Assembly (NCBI GenBank): GCA_949130495.1
Contig: OX422218.1
Location: forward strand, 42,850,651 to 42,914,650
Reading direction: 5' to 3'
Origin: Sambucus nigra
Taxonomy: Eukaryota > Streptophyta > Magnoliopsida > Dipsacales > Adoxaceae
Length of the DNA: 64,000 nucleotides
In this document: positions 8,066 through 20,660 of the stretch, piece after piece
How positions within the stretch are numbered: the first letter of the stretch is position 1
How the letters are laid out: every line of letters begins with the position of its first letter
Notes under the pieces: model-generated
Told to the model about the DNA's origin: nothing
Seen by the model: only the letters and a program-made list of their open reading frames with translations
Databases searched by the model: none
Position numbers and translations under genes: made by a program

Positions 8066-11000
8066 GGGAAATACTTTATTTGTGGCAAGACTGGCCATAA
8101 GAAGCAGGATTGTCCTGATAGGGGCAGGACCCCACAGCAGCAGCAGCAGGGTGCTCGCCAGGAGCCACAGAGGCCTATGTTTCCCGCCGCTCTTCCTGCA
8201 CCGCCACAGATGGCAGCACTGCCACCCATTCCAACAGTCCCAGCTCAGCAGGGGCAGCTACAGTATGGACGTGTCTACAACGTCCACCAGGCTGCAGTTC
8301 CATAGGCACCGCCCGCGATTGAGGGTATGTTTCCTATCCATGGCACTATGGGTCGGGTGTTATTTGATACGGGTGCTACACACTGTTTTATAGCTACACA
8401 CTTCGCGAAAGCTTTAGGATTGTTAGCTACGGCAGAGAGCACAGTGACGTGTGTCGACTCACCTTTGGGGAATGGGTCACTTATTTTCCTTATATGTCGG
8501 GGAGTGGGAGTAGAGATTGGTGGTTTGGTATTGCCTACAGACATGTTAGTGTTAGACATGCATGTTCACGATGTGATCATCGGTATGGATTGTCTCGTAG
8601 CTTATAGGTCCATGATTGATTGCTTCAGCGGGAGCATTATTTTTGCCATTCCGGGGCAAGAGATGTTTGTAGTGGCGATGCCTCGCCCAGAGGGAGGATC
8701 GACCGCTAATCTGTATTACATTGAGGAGGATACCTCTAAGGAGGTAGTGATTCCTTTAGATTCTATCCCAGTTGTCAGGGAGTATTCGGATGTGTTTCAG
8801 GAGATACCAGGCTTACCACCCAGTCGAGAGATAGACTTTGTTATAGATTTGCTACCGGGTACGAGACCTATAGCACGCGCACCGTACCGTATGGCTCCAG
8901 CTGAGATGAGGGAGTTACGGGATCAGATAGAGCAGCTGTTAGGCCACGGCTTTATTCGCAGGAGTACCTCACCTTAGGGCGCTCCGGTTTTGTTTGTGAA
9001 GAAGAGGAACGGTTCACTGAGATTGTTTATGGACTACCGAGAGTTGAATAAGGTCACGATACGGAATAAGTATCCGTTGCCTCGAATCGATGACTTATTC
9101 GACCAGTTGAGAGGAGCTTCTTTCTTATCAAAGATTGATTTGAGATCGGGATACCATCAGTTGCGTATCAGGGAGGAGGATGTCTCGAAGACTGCGTTCT
9201 TATCGAGATATGGTTCTTACGAGTTTCGGGTTATGCCTTTCGGCTTGACCAACGCTCGAGCAGTGTTTATGGACTTGATGAACAGAGTGTTCAAGGATTT
9301 CCTAGATCAGTTTTTCATTGTCTTCATTGATGACATTCTGGTCTATTCTCAGACAGAGGAGGAGCACACCGAGCATTTGAGGCAGGTTTTGCAGACACTT
9401 CGTCAGAACGAGTTGTATGCAAAATATGAGAAGTGCGGGTTCTGGCTAAAGGAAGTCCAGTTTTTGGGACATATCATTTCCGACCGGGTGATATCTGTTG
9501 ATTCGGGGAAAGTATCAGCGGCGAGGGAGTGGGGACAGCCCACGACACCAACGGAGATTCGTAGTTTCTTGGGTCTAGCAGGATACTACAGGAGGTTTAT
9601 TTGGGGTTTCTCGGAGATAGCAGGTCCTTTGACACATCTTACTCGTAAGGTTGTGCCATACATCTGGAGTGATGCCTGTCAGTTGGCATTCGATGAATTG
9701 AAGGACAAATTGACCTCAGCACCTGTGTTAGCATTGCCGAGACCGGGAGTTGAGTATTTGGTTTACACCGATGCGTCTTTGCAAGGACTGGGAGGTGTAT
9801 TACAACAGGAGAGACAGGCCATAGCTTATGCTTCCCGTAAGCTTAAGCCTCACGAGAAGAATTACCCCACGCATGATTTGGAGTTGGCGGCAGTGGTATT
9901 TGCCCTACGGATTTGGAGGCACTATCTTTTGGGGGAGAAGTTCCCACTGTTCACGGACCACAAGTCCCTACAGTACCTGTTCACGCAGAAAGAGTTGAAT
10001 ATGCGGCAACGTAGGTGGCTTGAGTTTGTGAAAGACTACCAGTTCGACATCCAGTACCACCCGGGTAAGGCTAACGTGGTAGCAGACGCGCTGAGCCGTG
10101 GGCCAGCAGATGAGGTGGCAGAGGTGTGGAAAGCAAAGTGGAAGGAATTGGGACACCAGGATGCAGTGGCCCGATCTTTCATGTCTGTGATGACCGTTAC
10201 ACCGCAGATTGTCACGAAGGTAGTACGGGCACAGGCTAATGACTCGTTCTGTCAGGAGCAGATAGTTTGATTACTAGCAGAGGGAGCTGAATCCTATACC
10301 GTTAGCTCAGACGAGGGATTACGCTTCAATGGGAGATTGGTAGTTCCGGAAGGGGAGGAATTGCGACACGATGTGATGGCAGAGTCGCACGGCTCACGGT
10401 TCGCGGTACATCCCGGAGGGGACAAAATGTACCAAGACATGAGACGACAGTATTGGTGGAGCGGTTTAAAGAGAGATATCACTGAGTTTGTCTCGAAATG
10501 CGCCACTTGTCAGCTTGTAAAAGTGGATCATCAGAGACCGGCAGGATTGCTACAGCCATTGGAGGTTCCGGTGTGGATGTGGGAGAGCATATCCATGGAC
10601 TTTATCACAGGGTTGCCTACGTCGCAGAGGGGTCACGACTCCGTTTGGGTAATTGTGGACAGGTTGTCCAAGGTCGCTCACTTTTTACCCGTAAGGACTG
10701 ACTACACTACGGGACAGTATGCCCAGCTCTTCATTTCAGAGATTGTGAGACTTCACGGTGTACCCTTAAATATCGTGTCTGACAGAGACAAGATATTTGT
10801 TTCGCGGTTTTGGGAAAGTTTCCAGGAGGACATGGGCACGGAATTGCGGTTGAGTACGGCGTATCATCCGCAGACTGATGGGCAAACTGAGAGCACAAAT
10901 CAGATGTTGGAGGACATGCTACGCATGTGCATTATTGACTTTGGGGGTGGATGGGAGCAGTACCTTCCACTGGTGGAGTTTGCTTACAACAACTCCTATC

Positions 11001-11653
11001 AGTTCACTATTGGCATGGCTCCGTTTGAGGCATTGTACGGTAGGCCTTGTCGTTCCCCAGCATGTTGGTTAGAGGTGGGGGACAACAAAACTGCTTGGAA
11101 CGGAAGTGATTCAGGATACTTCGGCAAGGATTGAGTTGATTCGGAGTCTCATTCGGGTAGCTCAAGACAGGCAAAAGAGTTATGCTGATGCGAAGAGATT
11201 TTTCAGGGAGTTCCAAGTAGGGGACCAGGTTATGCTCAGGGTATCTCCTATGAAGGGGATTATGCATTTCGGGAAGAAGGGGAAGTTGGCACCAAGGTAT
11301 GTGGGGCCATTTCCTATTATTGAGCGGATCGGACCGGTTGCGTATAGACTTGGGTTACCGGAACATTTACATCGGATCACGATGTATTTCATATTTCCTC
11401 GCTAAGGAAATATCTCAGAGATAATTTGGCTCATTCTCACATTATTGTGGAAGACATCGATCTCCAGCCGGATAGCTCCTACGAGGAGGGGCCGATTGCT
11501 ATTTTGGACCGAAGCGAGAGGAAACTGCGGTCAAAGATAGTTCCGTTAGTGTGTGTTCAGTGGCGACATCACAATGTCGAGGAGTCCACATGGGAGCGTG
11601 AGGATGAGATGCGCGAGCGTTATCCAGAGTTGTTTTTAGCAGGTACTTTCTAG
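8066..11653 (+). pseudogene. Element A pol polyprotein (zinc knuckle, PR, RT, RNase H, IN, chromodomain), broken
   Basis: Domains in order: zinc knuckle (8066-8110), in which the first Cys is Tyr (YFICGKTGHKKQDC); protease with DTGA near 8367; reverse transcriptase with FIDDILVYS near 9325; RNase H with TDAS near 9770; integrase zinc finger (H...H...CATC), catalytic DFI, SDRD and HPQTDGQTE (10337-11092); GPY/F (GPFPIIERIGPVAY); chromodomain (11426-11653, ending PELFLAGTF). In-frame stops are at 8303 and 8975 (TAG) and 10268 (TGA). There are frameshifts near 11090, in an A-run, and near 11378. Most stops fit C-to-T or G-to-A transitions. The chromodomain would target integration to heterochromatin. 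Confidence 0.95.
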
Positions 11654-11657
11654 TTTT

Positions 11658-11695
11658 GAATTTCGGGACGAAATTCAGTTATTAAGGGGGAAGTA
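11658..11695 (+). promoter_or_regulatory. Element A hairpin and polypurine tract before 3' LTR
   Basis: The perfect inverted repeat GAATTTCG-GGA-CGAAATTC (11658-11676) is followed by ATTAAGGGGGAAGTA abutting the LTR start. The G/A-rich part is the plus-strand priming tract. The same hairpin and tract pair ends the interior of B (16339-16357, complement) and C (42587-42606, complement). Confidence 0.85.
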
Positions 11696-14600
11696 TGTAA
11701 TACCCCGTACTTTTGGCTATATTTATTTTTGGGATTAATTAATTAAATGCGTATTAATTGGAAATTAATCCGGGTTATAAATACTAACGAAATGCGAGTT
11801 GGTATTTGATTTTGTGCATACATGTTTTGATATATGTATTTGGTATTATAAAAGTTGTCGTGAGATTTATATACGGCATTTTAGAAATTTTGTTAAGACG
11901 CGTGGGACCGCCGCGTCACGGTGTAATATTTTCATAATAAAAGTGAATTTAAAATCTATAATCCGTATGGTCATTTTGAGTGCGCCAACGCGTCCGGAAG
12001 GGTCGAGATAGTCAGAAAACACTAGCCGGGGGTATAGTTTGGGTCCCGGGGGATTTTTAGGCCATACCGGCAACTTAAAGGGTATTTTGGTAATTTTACA
12101 TTTTGAGGAATTAAAAGTGACGAAAATTGGTTAATTAAATCTGATGTGGATTTGACCCACTAAGCCCATAACCAACCCATATTAACCTAGAAGGCTACGT
12201 AGGTTATCATTTAGGTTTTCTAAGTTCCCCAAATCAAACCCTAGCCACCTTAAGCCACCATTGGAGAAGGAGCTTGGAGAGAGGAAATTCTGCAGAAAAC
12301 TTCATCAAACCTGCATCAAAATCAGAAATCAAACCAAGGCAAGTGGTTTAAATTACATTCCTTAAGCAGTGAATGCTTCTTCCATGTTAGAAACCTTGAT
12401 AATCAATCTTATATAAGAGTTAAAAGAAAACCCATGAAATTGGAAGTTATTATTTAATTTTGGGATATGTTTGCATGTAGAAACATTGTTTGAAGATTGA
12501 ATTCAGAGATTTCATATCTATGTGATGTATAAACGGATTAAAATCTGGGAAATTATGATGAGAAAAATCTAGGGTTTGTGTTCTGGAAGAAAATTAGGGA
12601 ATAATGTAGAAACTTGTGATTTATTGATATTTAGAAGGTATTAAACCCTTGAAAGATGTTAGTATATCTCCTTAGGATGTTTGAGGATGGTTAGAGAACT
12701 TAATACATTGTTGGAACGAATTATAGAAGAGATTTGAGGAGTAAGAATGGATAAAAACGAATTGGGGAAAAATCTGGGCCGAAACTGGTCAGTCGTTAGA
12801 AGCAATCCCCAGGTCGTTCGAACGAGCTCGTTCGAACGAGCTTCTAAGGAGTTGACCAGTCTCTTCTAACGAGGGGTAGTTTCGTTCGTTATCTCGTTTG
12901 AACGAGATATCGTTAGAAGGTACAGTTCGTTCGAACGAACTGGGATCTCGTTCGAACAGTCTCGTTCGAACGAGACTTCTAACGAGCTGACAGTCCAAAC
13001 TCGTTCGAACAGTCTCGTTCGAACGAGACTTCTAACGAGCTGACAGTCTAAACTCGTTCGAACAGTCTCGTTCGAACGAGACTTCTAACGAGCTGGCAGT
13101 TTGGGCCATTTTGGACTGTTTTGATTTTTGGAGTCCCGTAAACTTGTTCGAGGGTAGAGATAACAAACCTTTGATGTTATATTGATAGATGTGGGACATC
13201 GGGACATTATGAGGAGTAAATTATATACGAGTGATTTAAATAATGGAGTGTTTGGGCTGCGACGTGAGTGACTTCTACGACGTGAGAATACATTATGGCG
13301 CGTAGGATTATAAACCGGAATCGTATAAAGTGTGTAAATTATATATTGGTACTAGAATGAGAATATGTACTAAAATTAAAATACGGTATTACTAAGACGT
13401 GTGTTTACTTAGTATTGGTATATGAATTGTGTGTATGACATACCTACCATACTTGCTATCACGGGAGGTTACGTCCGCTTAGGACCCTCTAATCCTTGTG
13501 TGCCTACGGGGGGGATATAGACTGGTACCTCGATGAACATAGGTCAGAGAAAGACTTATTGGGATGTTAATAAGTCCGCTGATCATGGGAGCGTAGGTAT
13601 GTATGTGACCCATGTGATGTGACTGTGTTCGCCTCCACTATTTGTGATTTGTGTTATCTGGACTATTCCTGAGAGATTCGGAATATGTGATCCTTATGTA
13701 GGTGATGTACCGGGATGGATAGCAGAGTATGTGTGCACCACAACTTAGTTCTCGGGGTGCTTGTATTGTATATTTATGATGTGAATAATATACACTTAAT
13801 TAATGGGAACCTTCATGTTAGTGTTGTGAACACAATTACGGTATTGTTTCGAGTTAGCTGATAGTGATATATATATTGCATATTGAGCATCTGAGTTTAC
13901 TTTAAACCCTACTTAATTACGAGAGTTATGATGTTAATTAGAACCGAGTAAAATGGGTAGGACCTATGATAGTCTAGCTAGAGATGATGTCACTTAGCTA
14001 GTGGTTTGTGTCGTTATAGATGGGTACTTACGTTAGGAGTGCACAGTTAGACGAGAGGTCAGAATATCATGTGAGTGTACGTCCTAACATGTACTTTGCA
14101 TTTAATGTTTTAAATGTTTTTAAAGAACTTGCAGGTTTTTAAAATAACTCCACATTCGGGCTCTGACCCGTTTGCTTTTCAAATCTTTTTCTTGTAAAAC
14201 CATTTTAGGTGCCCAGCCACAAGGACACCAAGCATAGGATACTCATTCAGGTGACGAGCTGTAGCTGGTTGTGGAAGCTACAGGGATTTGCTTGTAGACG
14301 CTTCTATCTTTTGGATTCCAGAGTCACTATCTATCAGTTGTAGGGCATGTTGCCCACTTCTATTTAGACATCTTTTACATTTCAGTTTTCAGACTTTAGC
14401 ATGTATTGTTTCAGTATTCAGTTTACTTTTCAGTTGTGGGATTGTAGTGAGGAGTTTTTCCTCCAGACTTTATTTACACTATGTGATGGTTATTCGTTTT
14501 ACTTCAGTATGGTGAATGGTGTTATTTATTTCTTCATTACACTTGTTGCATGTTAATCAGACTTTAAAAAAAATTTGGCACTTACTTTTTAAATACTAGG

Positions 14601-14718
14601 TGGTTAGTAATCATTAAAATGTTTTCGACAGTGATGCTATTAACTGAGCCAACTTGGCATTTTGAATTAATTTAATAAAGGAGTAGCTACCCGGTATTTA
14701 ATTAGTCGGGGTGTCACA
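11696..14718 (+). repeat. Element A 3' LTR
   Basis: 3023 bp, collinear with 3816-6837 and about 1.6% different by eye. It repeats all landmarks: AGGCAAGT at 12336-12344, palindrome array at 12791-13096, inverted repeat at 13553-13576, CTGAC hairpin at 14157-14171, acceptor-like AG ending at 14208. Confidence 0.95.
12791..13096. repeat. TTCGAA palindrome array in element A 3' LTR
   Basis: Same array as at 4911-5215. The 53-bp unit starts at 12947, 13000 and 13053. A few cores intact here (TTCGAA) are TTTGAA in the 5' copy. Confidence 0.9.
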
Positions 14719-14723
14719 GAAGC
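14719..14723. repeat. Target-site duplication of element A, right copy (GAAGC)
   Basis: Second copy of GAAGC; element B's LTR resumes directly after it. Confidence 0.95.
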
Positions 14724-16319
14724 ATAGTTTCCAAGTCCAAGAGGTCAGTAAATACCCTCACATCTCTTAGGACCGTGACTACCGATTCGATAGCCTGTAC
14801 CTAGGATTCCTATCTTCTAGGGTATGAGTCAATATCCCCCAAAAGGCACACGAGATAAGATCGTCCCAGCGCGGTAACCTCTGGGATAACAAGTAGCGCG
14901 GGCAAGATTTTCACTAGTATATAATATATGCATACACAATAATATAAATATACCACTTTTATTACATCAATTTAGGTTTATCCAATCACCCACATTCACA
15001 ACATTTATCCTTGTTTTCCCATTATTATTTATCAAGTATAATGGTTCATTTCTAACTTTAATTCGAAGGGTTTTTTCAACTTACTACGTAACCCTCATGG
15101 ACTCTATTCTTCCAAATGTACAATTAAGTAGATATATCCATTTATGTTCCAACGTAACTCTCTCTTACGTGTCTCTCCCCTTTAACATGTACTTACATTA
15201 TCCCTTATGCAAAATATCCCAAAAATATAGATTTCGCCTTACATTAAAGGATTTTGAATTTTATTTTCAAAGATGAGAGTTTCAAACGGTTTCGAAATCG
15301 GAATTTAAAATGGAGTTTTAAATTGATTTTTTTTTCTCTAAGAGTCCTCAAAACATAAAACTATCTACCAAAAAAAATATTGAACGGTCCGATCGAGCTG
15401 ATTTTTTTCTGTAGCTTCATCCAATTCCAACGGTCCAATCGTCCGGAATAAATTTTTTTTTTTAGTGTTTGTATCTGATTAGAACTCTTTTCTTAATCAA
15501 ACTCTTAATCCTTTACATGACAAAGGGTTTCGAGAATATCATATAAATCATCACTACATGAAAATTTCCCATCTCAAATTGGGTTTTTCTTCCATAAATC
15601 TCATCCTAATAACTCCTAAACTAATATGGATGATGCATCAACGAAATAAGAAAGATAAACACTTGCCTGGGATTTTTGAAAATCTGGTTTGGTGTTGAAT
15701 TTGGTGTGGTTGCGTTCCCCGTCTCGCGATCTACGCGTTGGCGGTGGCGGTGGTGTAAACGGATGAGTTTTGAGCCTTGGAATGCCTTGAGAGCTCTCTC
15801 CTCTCCTCTCCAATTGTCATTATAGTGTTTTGAGTTATCTAACCCTAGGAGATAACCTAAACATATGATATAACCCCTTTAATTTTCGTGGGTTTAATTA
15901 CCCAAAAATACAAAATGACTAAAATACCCTCCCGGGGTACTAATTAGGCCTAAAACACCCCGAGACCCAAATCAAACCCCCGGGTATACTTTTCTGACTA
16001 TCTCGACCCTTCCGAACAACCTATAAAATATTCACTTTTGTTAATCCACATTTAGTCCCGACACGACACAGGCGCGTCCCGACTTAAATTTCCACAATTG
16101 TCATTTTATTCACATGTGAAAATATTATAAAAATAAATCTCATATATTACTATACTCATCCAGTAATATGCAACAAATAATATATTCCCAATTATTACTA
16201 ATTCTTGTCACGCTAGTAAATATTTAAAACAACATTTCGGATTAAAATTAAAGTAATTTATCTCAATTAAATTTAATAAATCCTTAAATTGAAATGTCAT
16301 GAAAATACGGGGTATTACA
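14724..16319 (-). repeat. Element B left (3') LTR, second part
   Basis: Continues the LTR interrupted at 3815 and ends GGTATTACA at 16319. Read on the minus strand, the LTR begins TGTAATACCCCG like A and D. It has the complement of CCGGAAGGGTCGAGATAGTC-type sequence at 15996-16015 and of CAG|GCAAGT at 15666. Unlike A, C, D, E and F it carries no obvious palindrome array. Confidence 0.95.
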
Positions 16320-16639
16320 TACTTCCCCCCTAATAACGGAATTTCGTCCCGAAATTCGGAAAATAAGGCCTACCAGGTAGCACAATTCTAGATATCCTTA
16401 TCAGTACGCAAACTATCTAGATAGTACGGCGCTCAAACACTATAGCTTTTTCCTCACAACAACATTGTTTTACATTCTCATTGGAGACACTTCACATTGC
16501 ACTCCCAACTGACAACATTTGAATAGGTTACGTCTAGACGTTATAAATTCCATTATCTCAATATCATTAGGAGGCTGCACCTCACTACATGACAACTACT
16601 CGGATTTATTCATACACAAAATTCCCATTCAGAGAAGAT

Positions 16640-17060
16640 CATACGAACATTTGACCACTCTTGACTGCCTAAAACAGTCGTGGAATTCCACCATAGTTAT
16701 CGGATATTTTCTCGATCGATCCAAAAATTCTGATTATCTACTCTCCTATAAACATACGGAAGGAGAATAGTCGAGGTTGTTCCATAACAATACCTTATTA
16801 AGTACTTCATACGTGACAAACTGGTACGAGTGCTTCTACAGAGCATTCTTGAAATCATCGTACCAAGATTCCAAAATCTCCTTCACATGGCTCCACTAAT
16901 CTTTAATCACCATGCGCTTATTCCCTGGCTAAGGGTGATACATCTTACTCAAAATGAAATCTTATCTCCGCTGGTTCCTGAAATCCCATATCAAAGGTGG
17001 GATTCACCAATCTCATCCAGATTCAGAAATTTATACTGCGCCGGACCATGCACTGGCAAT
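16640..17060 (-). pseudogene. Possible integrase vestige in element B
   Basis: On the minus strand short blocks line up in order with A's integrase: TATCACCC where A encodes YHP, then a block matching A's region around ALYGRPCR, then one matching A's AQDRQKSY region. Stops are frequent and identity is low. This is a by-eye alignment; a nucleotide alignment of the complement of 16320-17100 with 10780-11695 would decide it. Confidence 0.4.
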
Positions 17061-18367
17061 ATCCTTCCTTTCAAAGGAAGTCTGGGGGCATACTAGTTAA
17101 TATTCCAAGCCATCCCAAAGGAATATCAATCACTTCCTTCTCGAAGACTTAATTCACATGTTCGGGATAAACCCTTGATCTTGTTTTGAGGATGGAAACC
17201 CATCCAAGAACTTTACCGACTTTACGAACCTCTTCCAATTTCAGGAATTTCTGATAAACAAAAAATTCTTTGGTTGATTCTCCTCTTTCAACCAAACCTT
17301 ACCTATGGGCAGTGCATGTAGAGACTACTCACTACGTCTCGCTAAACATCAATTCTTCCCTTGAAATGTCTCACATTAAGTGACACGTAATACTCCCCTT
17401 CCTTCCTTGGAGTATGCCGAAAGTTACGACCCGTGCTCTTCTCTCCACGAAGAGAACTTCTGGATCTCTCATACTATACTAACATCATTACTCTTTGAAT
17501 GAGCAAGTCGCCCTCACACTTGACTAATAACAACTCCGCTCCGGGTGTGCTTCATAACAATTAAATTCTACTCTATTCAAGGAATACCAATTCTTGAATG
17601 GCTTCCCACAACCTTCCAATCAAGTTAGGGCGTGCTATTCTAATTGCACACTTATGTATGGATTATCGCCCCTCATGTGACGTTTAATTGACTCTATCAC
17701 TTCCACTTCGTTATACTAGTCCCACAAACATATATTTCACACGTCTATTACCACGTCCCTTCGACTCGGACTAATTTAACTGTAGGTAACCAAGATGCCC
17801 ACATTTTTTTGCAACACTCCGACCTCCCTGGGAGAGCGAATGGGGTGATACTCATCTGTAGGACTAACTAAATTCAACGGAATAGAAGGAATATGGCATT
17901 CAAATTCCATGACAATAAAAGAGGAATAATAATTCTTAACCTTCCTCAGATAAGTACAACAATTTTCCCAAATAGGTACAACAACAAAAATAAATCACTA
18001 ATGCTCTATTCATCAAAATAATTACAGGTCATCTCTTTTGTATAATATAAAGTTATTTCCAGATAATCCATGCTAAAAATCATTCCAACTCTTTATTCAC
18101 CTTGTGTTCTGTATGCGGTTATGACATTTGGGTACTCTCAATCACCCTAGAAATCAAAATTCTTAAATTCTCCTTCTCATCGTTCCACCCCTCAACTCGT
18201 GGGGATAACTTTCAATGCTTTCCTACCACAAAATTCCGGCTCCAATGACCTTAAAACAAAATTCAACTTCCAACTTACATACATAATTACTTGATCCCAT
18301 TTCGACCAGGGTACCGAACTCATGGAATAGTGACCAAACGTCTCCCTATTTCCAACCTTACGCTAAG

Positions 18368-18443
18368 TTTCATGCGTGGGATGTCTCGCAAAGAGAAATC
18401 CAAACAAGGAACCCCCCCGATACACTACTATCTAGCATTGTCG
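18368..18443 (-). repeat. Copy of hairpin module in element B interior
   Basis: The complement contains a run of Gs, TTCCTTGTTTGGATTTC, and CGAGACATCCCACGCATG. It matches modules at 40039-40500 and 42930-43020 (element C) and 61091-61510 (element E). The tetraloop part is shortened here. Confidence 0.75.
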
Positions 18444-20559
18444 GTTATCGAAATCCGTTAGGTCCTCCGTCCATAGTATATACCCCTTTATTTCGTCCCT
18501 TGACATAAAAGTTACAATTTCTCCCGTAATTATGCTTAACAAAGAGCGTTTCACCAATTTCAATATTGTCCCGTATTGGTTGATGGTAATTACATTCTAT
18601 AAACCTCGGATACATACGATCGAAATTCTCTAAATTTCCTTTTTCTAACATTAGGGGTATAACTCTTAACTCCCACATCTCTTAAGGATAAATATAACAC
18701 TGCACTCTTCCTATCACTAAGTCCGGAGTGCTAAACATAATACCGAGTCAAGTCTTTTCGCTCAACGGTAAATCTCGGTACATACTGAATCATACTGACA
18801 AAGTCTATACATACATTGGTATCGAATATCTCGAGCCCACTATCTCCTTCGAAGTCTCTAGGATAGAAATTATATGTGCGAGTCCCACCTTCTTACAGGT
18901 AAAGCCTATCCAAAACAAAACGTGTTGCACTAATGTAACTACTCCGATAGCCTTGCAATAAATGCCCACTATCATACTACCCATTTCTATAACATTTTAA
19001 CAAAGATAATATCATACTCGTGTATCGTATCACTACAACGAGTACCTCAATCAAGTGTAAAACACTGTTAATATACTCATTCATCCCCCGCGGATAGCAC
19101 CAAAGAAAAATCCCGCTATACTAAGGAAAAATATTCACAAAGTGGTAACATTTATAATGATATGCATTAAACTCGTCTCACATGGTAATCTAGCAATGAA
19201 CAAAATATGGTGACTCGCTCGTGTCACATAAACACGTCGCATCCTCTAAGGAGACAACTTATACTTCCATCCTGGCAATCGTCTTGACTGCACAAATTGT
19301 TTTAGGACGTAACACGTCTGCCCAAACCAAAACAAAATTATTTTTAATCGTCGTCCTTTACTAGGAACCGTATTCTTGTCCCTTTTTCTCACTTTGGAAC
19401 ATATTATCGCGAGAAATTTCACTCTGCACAAAAAGACCTCAACACATAATCCACTTATCACCTGTCCTACTAACCAGGTTAGGATTGTCCTTCTCTCGGA
19501 GTTTAGTAGACTCGATTCCTGTTAGCCATTCCGGTTGTTCCCTTAGCTTTTTAGGCCATAAAGATCATGTTACTATCTATAATAGTACTTACTGAATTTA
19601 CCATCACTTGGTAAGAATTTAACTATCTGAAGCATTTAAATGGTTTTCCTGATGTGTATCCACATCCTTTTGTGGTGCTATACCACCACCGTTGTATTTA
19701 GTCTTATTCTCGACTAAATTCTTCGATTCCTTTAACTTCCCCCACAAAGAAGCGTTATCATCTATATTGACAAAATATGACATTGTCAACCTCTGAATCG
19801 GTCGTCCATCAGAATTTCCTCCTCGAGTATTATCAACTATTATTACAAGTTGGTCTCCCACTTGGAGTCGTTTCCTCCACTAGTATCTACCTCTTTCGAT
19901 ACAAAATTTTCTAACGATTAGGATTCATATCCACAATTGGACTTCTATCATGCCCTCCTGCGATGAGTTCAGAACCACGATTGCTTCTCATCCTAAACAG
20001 TTGAGTAAGGAACATACGGTCAACACTGTACCTAAGGTTCTCCTATAGGCATAGCATTCCACTTCTAAAATTGGTGGTTGACTCCAACCATTATAATTTC
20101 GTCCCGAAAGCCTAGAAAATTTTCTCTAAATTTTCACTTTCAGTTTGCCACACTCCGTCCTATATTTAAGCCTTTGGATACTTTACCTCCTTTGGTAAAC
20201 ACATATAATTTACGCGTTTCTAAAATTTCCCACTGACAGTCTCTACAAGTTTTGGTAATACGTTGGGTAAGTTTACCATCGCACCTCATTTGACTATAAC
20301 AGCATTTGAAAATTATTGCTGCACCTTAGTCGCCTTTCTAGTCGTGGCTTCTCGTTCCATAATGGAGGTGACCTCGACTACGGTCATCATCCTCGGATAT
20401 ATTTCATAATCTCAACTGAGCCCTGCCTCCTGATGTACACTTAAAGTTCCTCTTCTGACATCCGTCATCGCTCGGCACACGCACACATTCGAACGAAATT
20501 AGAATTCACTAGTGTATACACATTATAGCAGGAGAACGAAATCTCGTCAAAGGAATAAA

Positions 20560-20660
20560 TAATCCTAAACATAGGGCTCTATAACAAACAAAGCAACGCT
20601 GAAAGCATAATAAGTCGTACAGATCCTAAGGACACTAGAACCTGATACTCTGATACCACC
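20560..20660 (-). promoter_or_regulatory. Element B primer-binding site and leader
   Basis: The complement of 20647-20658 is TGGTATCAGAGT, one mismatch from A's primer-binding site. The following leader is almost the same as A's (ATCAGGTTCTAGTGTCC...GGATCTGTACG, then AGAGCCCTATG). This sets B's orientation as minus. Confidence 0.85.

Larger units (their letters stand above)
3816..14718 (+). mobile_element. Element A: complete young Tekay/Del chromovirus (Ty3/gypsy)
   Basis: This 10.9 kb element is flanked by GAAGC duplications. It has LTRs of 3022 and 3023 bp (3816-6837, 11696-14718), an initiator-Met tRNA primer-binding site (6840-6851), gag (7020 to about 8065), pol (about 8066-11653: zinc knuckle, protease, reverse transcriptase, RNase H, integrase, GPY/F and chromodomain), and a purine tract (about 11684-11695). 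The C-terminal chromodomain and polyprotein motifs place it in the Tekay/Del clade. By eye the LTRs differ at roughly 45-50 positions (about 1.6%), so the insertion is recent. Five in-frame stops and three frameshifts make this copy non-coding. Confidence 0.95.
16320..20660 (-). pseudogene. Element B interior, decayed
   Basis: 4.34 kb without a long ORF on either strand. The left end has the complement of the hairpin and purine tract (16320-16357). Reading leftward from the primer-binding site, a short stretch near 20320-20390 may be a relic of the gag start (MM...EV..I pattern). About 16640-17060 aligns by eye with A's integrase end. A copy of the hairpin module also found in C and E lies at 18368-18443. 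An 80-codon ORF at 19619-19861 (minus) has no recognisable domain. The remainder shows nothing assignable. Confidence 0.6.

Noticed and set aside
7777..8229. 150-codon minus-strand ORF opposite gag
   Set aside because: A shadow of the Gly/Gln/His-rich gag linker; no domain and no counterpart in F, C or E.
18445..18678. 77-codon ORF in element B as a small gene
   Set aside because: No recognisable domain, no conserved start context, and embedded in decayed interior sequence; kept only as part of B.
19619..19861. 80-codon minus-strand ORF in element B as a novel protein
   Set aside because: Asn/Asp/Gly-rich with no motif; within chance expectation for 4.3 kb of decayed DNA. Conservation in other B copies would be needed.
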